64,000 nucleotides of DNA from Marine Group II euryarchaeote MED-G38 (lineage in GTDB: Archaea > Thermoplasmatota > Poseidoniia > Poseidoniales > Thalassarchaeaceae), in NCBI GenBank assembly GCA_002457145.1, contig NTJP01000003.1:62001-126000 (forward strand), read 5' to 3'. This document shows, piece after piece, positions 58,695 to 64,000 of the stretch; the stretch's first letter is position 1; the number at the start of each line of letters is the position of its first letter. The notes under the pieces are model-generated. The model did no database searches. It had not been told where the DNA came from and was given only the letters and a program-made list of their open reading frames with translations. A program made the translations under genes and the position numbers.

Positions 58695-59559
58695 ATTTTC
58701 TTCTCCTATATTGGTAGGATTCTATTGCTTCATACAAATCATTTTTTGAAAAAGATGGCCAATGAACATCAGTAAAATATAGTTCAGAATACGCAATCTG
58801 CCATAATAAAAAGTTAGAAATTCTTTCTTCTCCACTAGTCCTTATGACTAAATCCGGATCAGGTATTTCTGCTGAATAGAGCCGATTAGAAATTTCTTCT
58901 GAGTTTATCATTTCCAATCTCAGTTTACCGTTTGCATAGTCTTCAGCAACTCCCTTAACGGCATCTACAATTTCTTCTCTACCGCCATATGCAAGACACA
59001 CTGTAAAGATATAATCAGAGTAAGCAGAAGTTCTTTCTTCTGCATTCTCTATTGCCTTTTTGACCTTTTCAGGTAGTTCATCAACTCTCCCTACAGCTTG
59101 TACTTTAACATTATTTGAATGAATCAACGGGTCTTCTGCAATTTCATTTAACCCAATTTCATATAGTTCGTAAAGTGATTCTAATTCTCCAGGTTCTCTT
59201 GCACCAATATTCTCAGTTGAAAGAGCATAAACAGTCAAGTATTTTATTTTTAAATCCAAAATCCATTCCATTACCTCTTTTAATTTTTCTTTTCCTCTAA
59301 AATGACCAATTTCTTGTTCAAGACTTTTACTCCAAGCAAACCTCCTATTTCCATCCATTATTATAGAAACATGTTCAGGTAATTCTTCATTCCTTATTCT
59401 TGTACCTAATCTCTTAGTTCGTATTCTATCAGTTCTGGAAATAAATCCCCAAACTAGTCTAGAATTAGAAATATACCTTGCTGGTACTGAGATTATACTA
59501 AATTTCAATAGCCATTTAGCAATATTATCTATCATATTACCAATTTTACTACGACCCAT
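58684..59559 (-). CDS. uppS: Isoprenyl (cis-prenyl) diphosphate synthase
   Basis: HVSIIMDGNRRFAWS, YLTVYALSTENI, CLAYGGREEIVDAVKG, PDPDLVIRTSGEERISNFLLWQIAYSELYFTDVHWP. Confidence 0.95.
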   Translation of the reverse strand: MGRSKIGNMIDNIAKWLLKFSIISVPARYISNSRLVWGFISRTDRIRTKRLGTRIRNEELPEHVSIIMDGNRRFAWSKSLEQEIGHFRGKEKLKEVMEWILDLKIKYLTVYALSTENIGAREPGELESLYELYEIGLNEIAEDPLIHSNNVKVQAVGRVDELPEKVKKAIENAEERTSAYSDYIFTVCLAYGGREEIVDAVKGVAEDYANGKLRLEMINSEEISNRLYSAEIPDPDLVIRTSGEERISNFLLWQIAYSELYFTDVHWPSFSKNDLYEAIESYQYRRRKYGK

Positions 59560-59587
59560 TATATCACCATCAATTTAATTTATCATT

Positions 59588-60157
59588 TTATTCAAAGACA
59601 ATATCGGCAGAATCTCCAATTTTATTCAATAATCCATTTTCAGGATTTACAACAATAACTTGACCTGCATGTTTCCATACATCAATATCATGATGACTGT
59701 TTCCAGCATAACCAAATTTTTTATCACCATATCTAGCTATTAGTGACTCTGCTTTCTGTAAACCTCTTAGATTGTAATCTCCATCCGAGGCCATAACATC
59801 TGAGAAGAGTCCAACATGTGCAGCAACTTGTTCTGCAACGATTCTATCTGATGCTGTAGCAAGAATCAACGTTCTACCTCTTGCATATTCGCCTGTTATC
59901 CATTCCAGAAAATTATCATGATAATCTAACTTGGCTGGATCAAAAACTAATTTTTCAGCCAAATCGCGCTTCCATTTAGCCCTTTTACCTGTTAGTTCAT
60001 TAAATAATACTCCAGGTATTAGCCAAGGTTTTCTAAATATTACTTTGTAAATACTAATCCAACTCATATCTGATAAAATGAGTGTCCCATCCATATCAAC
60101 AGCAAGTGGAATGTCAGACACTGCATTGTCCATACGTTCCGGTTGAGGTCTTTGCAT
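59588..60157 (-). CDS. HAD-superfamily hydrolase
   Basis: LAVDMDGTLILSD, TLILATASDRIVAEQVAAHVGLF, GYAGNSHHDIDVWKHAG. Confidence 0.85.
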   Translation of the reverse strand: MQRPQPERMDNAVSDIPLAVDMDGTLILSDMSWISIYKVIFRKPWLIPGVLFNELTGKRAKWKRDLAEKLVFDPAKLDYHDNFLEWITGEYARGRTLILATASDRIVAEQVAAHVGLFSDVMASDGDYNLRGLQKAESLIARYGDKKFGYAGNSHHDIDVWKHAGQVIVVNPENGLLNKIGDSADIVFE

Positions 60158-60210
60158 TCAAGTCTTCTTCGACCGATTGCATCAATAATGATACCTTATC
60201 GTGAATATGA

Positions 60211-61482
60211 GTGTTAGACATGCCGGCAGTAGAGAATCCTTGGCGGCCCTCTGCAATGAAAGTATCTGAGACCAAAGGAGAATCGCCATCTGGATTCAAT
60301 TCAATTCGTTTAATCGGTTCTAGAATGAGCATGGATATTTTGGAACCTATTTCAATTGAATCCTCAGATGATTGGAAAAATGTAATATCAGAATTAGATA
60401 CGTGGGGGGAAGTTCCTGATTCTCAAATTTTGGAAATAACTTCTCAATCTGGTAACGAAAGAGGGCTATCATTAGAAATCAAATGCTCTGATATTAGATG
60501 GCTTGCAGAATTTCTTCCATGGGGTTCTGATAATAAATTAGAATCCAAAGTAATCAATTCTCATCCATCTTTGGATAAACCTTCCGGAGGATACTCATGG
60601 AAAGGACAAAATCTTATAATTCTAAGAAAAATAAATAATTCCCATACCAATTCAAATATCGAATTATTACAAGCATTAAAAGAAGAAAATAAAGAATTAG
60701 CAACTAAAATACTATACAATTCAGGTAAATCATTAGGAATCTATCATTCTTCAGTAAAATCAGTTAGAGAGACTCCAATGGATCAAAAGAGATGGAACAA
60801 TAGATTAATTAATTTAGAAGAAAAACTCAGAGCAAATACGATTTGGAGAGCACCATTTAGTCGTAAGGCTACTTGTATGTTAAGCCTTGGAGATATTCGT
60901 TTCAAAGATATATTAATTTCAGAAAATGATGATTATTTTATCCGCTTAGGACCTCCAAGACTGGCAGATGGACTATACAAACCAGACTGTGAATTTCCTG
61001 CTATTCGAGATTTATCCTGCCTTATTCAAGATTTAGGTCGATTGTACTATAGTATCCAATCTTCAATAGAAATTACTCACTTAAGAAAATCGTTGATTGA
61101 GGGTTGGTCTGATTATGCTCCACCTTCTTGGAGTTCATCTGATGTTTTTTATACACATAAAGGAGGACTAGCAATTTGGGAATATGAACAATCACTTCTT
61201 GATGTGTTGGAATCAACTGCAAATCAATCCGGACCACCTACACCAGCAGTTCAGATAATTTCCAAAGTTATACCTTTTCAAAAGAGTATGTACAATAGTA
61301 GAACAATAGCCGCACTTTCATTTTTATTAATATTTTTAGGAGTAAGTACAGTAATCAATAGCCCTCCAAACTCTCTTTTGGATGCCCTAATTCCTTCTAT
61401 TTGTATTATTTTTGGCTATTTTACTCATTCTTTCTATCGTAGATTATCTCCTCCACCAGAGAAACCAATTACCGATATTTAG
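60211..61482 (+). CDS. Membrane-anchored kinase/phosphotransferase-like (putative pseudokinase) protein
   Basis: LSLGDIRFKDILISENDDYFIRLGPPRLADGLYKPDCEFPAIRDLSCLIQDL resembles a degenerate HGDLxxxN catalytic loop; two C-terminal TM segments. Confidence 0.55.
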   Translation: MLDMPAVENPWRPSAMKVSETKGESPSGFNSIRLIGSRMSMDILEPISIESSDDWKNVISELDTWGEVPDSQILEITSQSGNERGLSLEIKCSDIRWLAEFLPWGSDNKLESKVINSHPSLDKPSGGYSWKGQNLIILRKINNSHTNSNIELLQALKEENKELATKILYNSGKSLGIYHSSVKSVRETPMDQKRWNNRLINLEEKLRANTIWRAPFSRKATCMLSLGDIRFKDILISENDDYFIRLGPPRLADGLYKPDCEFPAIRDLSCLIQDLGRLYYSIQSSIEITHLRKSLIEGWSDYAPPSWSSSDVFYTHKGGLAIWEYEQSLLDVLESTANQSGPPTPAVQIISKVIPFQKSMYNSRTIAALSFLLIFLGVSTVINSPPNSLLDALIPSICIIFGYFTHSFYRRLSPPPEKPITDI

Positions 61483-62068
61483 ATATCTTTCCATCACTGT
61501 AAATATAAAAACGTGGTTCTCCTGTTGGTATTTCAACATTAATTATTTCTTCAGGGGTTAATTCTTCAATATGCATAACAATGGATCTTAGAGAATTGCC
61601 ATGGGCCGAAATAAGTATATTTTTACCCATTTTTAATTCTGGCATAATCTCTTCAGTAAAATAAGGAATAGTTCTTTCAGCAGTCATCTTGAGACTTTCT
61701 CCTCCTGGCGGCGCTATATCATATGACCTTCTCCATATATGTACTTGATCTGCCCCATGTTTTTCAGCAGTTTCTTTTTTGTTAAGTCCTTGCAATTCAC
61801 CATAATTTCTTTCATTCAGCCTATAGTCTTTGTATGTGATAAAATCCTTTGATGCTACATTATTTTGCATAATTATTTCTGCTGTTTTTTGAGCTCTAAT
61901 CAAATCACTTGTATGTATCGAATCAATTTTTATTTTTGAAAGTAAATTACCAGCATTTTGTGCTTCTTGTTCCCCTTGTGCAGATAACTCCACATTAGTC
62001 CAACCAGTGAATCTATTTTCTGCATTCCAAATAGATTGACCATGGCGTATAAGAATCAATCTAGTCAT
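61469..62068 (-). CDS. gpmA: 2,3-bisphosphoglycerate-dependent phosphoglycerate mutase
   Basis: LILIRHGQSIWNAENRFTGWTNVELSAQGEQEA, LNERNYGELQGLNKKETAEKHGADQVHIWRRSYDIAPPGGESL, ILISAHGNSLRSIVMH. Confidence 0.95.
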   Translation of the reverse strand: MTRLILIRHGQSIWNAENRFTGWTNVELSAQGEQEAQNAGNLLSKIKIDSIHTSDLIRAQKTAEIIMQNNVASKDFITYKDYRLNERNYGELQGLNKKETAEKHGADQVHIWRRSYDIAPPGGESLKMTAERTIPYFTEEIMPELKMGKNILISAHGNSLRSIVMHIEELTPEEIINVEIPTGEPRFYIYSDGKISKYR

Positions 62069-62077
62069 ATTTACACC

Positions 62078-63181
62078 TCACATCTGTTGATGATGTTGTC
62101 TTTTTCGTGGCTCATGGAATACTAGATTATTTTCCTCCGCTCTGCTTCGGGCCATAAGTAGTATATCTTCTGTAAACTCTCTCTGTACTTTTGCAGAAGA
62201 TATGCAATAGAAATTAGTTGCGACTATTACCATAGATGGAGCAAAAGACTTTACTCTCACCCAGGAATCTTCAGGTTTTGTAGATCTTGGATCATTAATT
62301 ACTTGCTCACATAATGAGTCACAGAATTTCTTTAAAGCATCTTGATTACTATCAGATTCAAAGTCAAAAGTAGGAACAATTCTACGAAATCTCCTTTGAC
62401 TAAAGTTTTCTACAGATGAATTAGTTATATTAGAATTAGGTACTGTAATCATTGTATCCGCAGATGATCTAACTTGAGTTGTTCTAAGTCCTATAGAAAT
62501 TACTTCTCCTTCTACTCCATCAACAACAATCCAATCTCCGACATTAAATGGCTGATCAATCAATATAGAAATAGCACCAAACATATTGGCTACAGAATCT
62601 TTAGCCGCTAGAGCGATAACAAGTCCAGTTACGCCCAATCCTGCTACAAATGAATTAGCATCAACACCTATCAGTCCTGCGATAATAAAGAATCCCAATA
62701 CAACAACAACAACTCTCCCGATTGATTCTGCTACACTAGCTAATGATCTTCTGGCAGCCATATTATCTCCTTCCACAACAATTAGAACATCTATGTAGTC
62801 AACCAATCTAAAGGCTGCGAGTAACATCAAAATCACAAATCCTGCATAGAAAAGATTTGATATATTTTCCATCCATTCATCATTCCAAACCGGCTCACCA
62901 TTTGCAGAAATCCAGTTTAGAGTCATACTCATTATTATGCAACCTATCATCCAAGCTAATGATCTAGGGGCGAATAAATCTCTTCCATCTATTCTCTCAG
63001 TTTTAGCAATAATATCCATTAATCTTGGAAATATTACCCTTCTAGACAAAATACCTGAGATTGTAGCACCAATGCCAGAAAGTATAACTAAAATTAGAGT
63101 ATTCTGTGAAAAATCTAAAAATTGAGGCTCTCCTGCTAAGAAATCAACTAATTCGTCCATATTTGTGCGACAACACATCAC
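62078..63181 (-). CDS. MscS-family mechanosensitive ion channel
   Basis: GLIGVDANSFVAGLGVTGLVIALAAKDSVANMFGAISILIDQPFNVGDWIVVDGVEGEVISIGLRTTQVRSSADTMITVPN. True start may be the internal ATG at 63160. Confidence 0.93.
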   Translation of the reverse strand: MMCCRTNMDELVDFLAGEPQFLDFSQNTLILVILSGIGATISGILSRRVIFPRLMDIIAKTERIDGRDLFAPRSLAWMIGCIIMSMTLNWISANGEPVWNDEWMENISNLFYAGFVILMLLAAFRLVDYIDVLIVVEGDNMAARRSLASVAESIGRVVVVVLGFFIIAGLIGVDANSFVAGLGVTGLVIALAAKDSVANMFGAISILIDQPFNVGDWIVVDGVEGEVISIGLRTTQVRSSADTMITVPNSNITNSSVENFSQRRFRRIVPTFDFESDSNQDALKKFCDSLCEQVINDPRSTKPEDSWVRVKSFAPSMVIVATNFYCISSAKVQREFTEDILLMARSRAEENNLVFHEPRKRQHHQQM

Positions 63182-63256
63182 TCATAAAGGACACTCCATA
63201 AATAGCACTGGAATACGTGGGTTTCAAGACCATATGACGTTTCGGTACAATAACAT

Positions 63257-64000
63257 ATGACCTCGATTAGACTAGATGGAAGTAAGAAATATGGCCAAAG
63301 AATGCCTGTTGTTGCATTATTACTACCTCTCCTACTTTCCTTAGGTGCTCCAATTGCATTAGCTCCTCCTGCCGAAGCTCAAGAATTTAATGAAGTAATG
63401 CCTAGTGATATTTGGTCAGAAGATTATGTAAATCAGTATTTTCCATGGGGAGGAGATGACAGAGTTCAATTTAGAGAATATCATGATTATTTTACCATGA
63501 AAGATAGGATGCAATATCTAGCCGATCGTAATCCCGATATAATGAGTTTCCATGAAGGATTAATTGGAGGGGTAAATCAACGCGGAGACCAAATGTCTCT
63601 TGATGATTACAAAGGTTGGTATTACAATCATCCTAGTCCTTGGATTAAAATTACTGGTGGAGGAGAAGCAAGAGAAGGAGTTACTGGAGGGGATTGTAAC
63701 ACTTTTGTGGGAGATTGTGGAAATTATGCTGAATTACCAGATATAATGTTGGCTGGAAATTTTCATGCAAGAGAATGGATGTCATATGAAGTTCCTATGT
63801 TATTTTTGGAAACTATAGCATATTATTATGGAATGGCCGGAGTTGATAATGATGGAGATGGATTAATCGATGAAGATGGTTGGGATGGAATAGACAATGA
63901 TGGTGATTGCTCTAGATTGAACGCATCTGCACAAGATAGTAATGGTGACGGAATACCTTGTGGGCCAGGCGATTTAGGAGTTGATGAAGACTTCTCAGAA
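63257..64000 (+). CDS. Secreted M14 zinc carboxypeptidase-like protein (3' truncated)
   Basis: Manual translation: signal peptide MTSIRLDGSKKYGQRMPVVALLLPLLLSLGAPIALA; LAGNFHAREWMSYEVPMLFLE (HXXE zinc motif); Ca-binding-like DNDGDGLIDEDGWDGIDNDGD. Confidence 0.85.
   Translation, partial: MTSIRLDGSKKYGQRMPVVALLLPLLLSLGAPIALAPPAEAQEFNEVMPSDIWSEDYVNQYFPWGGDDRVQFREYHDYFTMKDRMQYLADRNPDIMSFHEGLIGGVNQRGDQMSLDDYKGWYYNHPSPWIKITGGGEAREGVTGGDCNTFVGDCGNYAELPDIMLAGNFHAREWMSYEVPMLFLETIAYYYGMAGVDNDGDGLIDEDGWDGIDNDGDCSRLNASAQDSNGDGIPCGPGDLGVDEDFSE

Noticed and set aside
60114-60332. 72-aa minus-strand ORF
   Set aside because: Overlaps both the HAD gene start and the 60211 ORF; no supporting features.
1-64000. 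CRISPR arrays, IS elements, rRNA/tRNA genes, prophage or toxin-antitoxin modules
   Set aside because: None seen by reading: no spaced identical repeats, transposase or integrase signatures, or tRNA-like cloverleaf candidates. A tRNAscan/Infernal run would be needed to exclude small RNA genes fully.

Overview
AT-rich, gene-dense archaeal chromosomal segment. Gene content (Pus10, L21e, RpoF/Rpb4, DUF655, KsgA in a row; secreted lipoproteins with a 'CMDITAINYDENATISDGDSCEF' motif; TATA-like promoters with very short leaders) suggests a Marine Group II / Poseidoniales-like euryarchaeon. That placement is inference, with no database check. About 55 CDS are supported. They cover central metabolism (HCDH/ECH fusion, thrC, pgk, dPGM, phosphohexomutase, ribA, uppS), light/oxidative stress (class II photolyase, two Bcp-type peroxiredoxins, CrtI-like desaturase, ABA4-like DUF4281 protein, fasciclin-cupredoxin protein, Rieske protein), a double-ATPase FtsX/MacB-type ABC locus, glycosyltransferases, a PIG-N/O/G-like membrane phosphotransferase, and several large secreted or polytopic proteins. 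I found no rRNA, tRNA, CRISPR array or IS element. The best candidates for something undescribed are: a three-gene envelope cassette whose paralogous N-terminal domains carry non-canonical CXCH and CX3CH motifs (2781-7122); the PIG-like protein (25218-27761); the ABC ATPase with a C-terminal zinc ribbon (13509-14513); a membrane pseudokinase-like protein (60211-61482); and structured GC-rich leaders in front of 51247, rpl21e and pus10.
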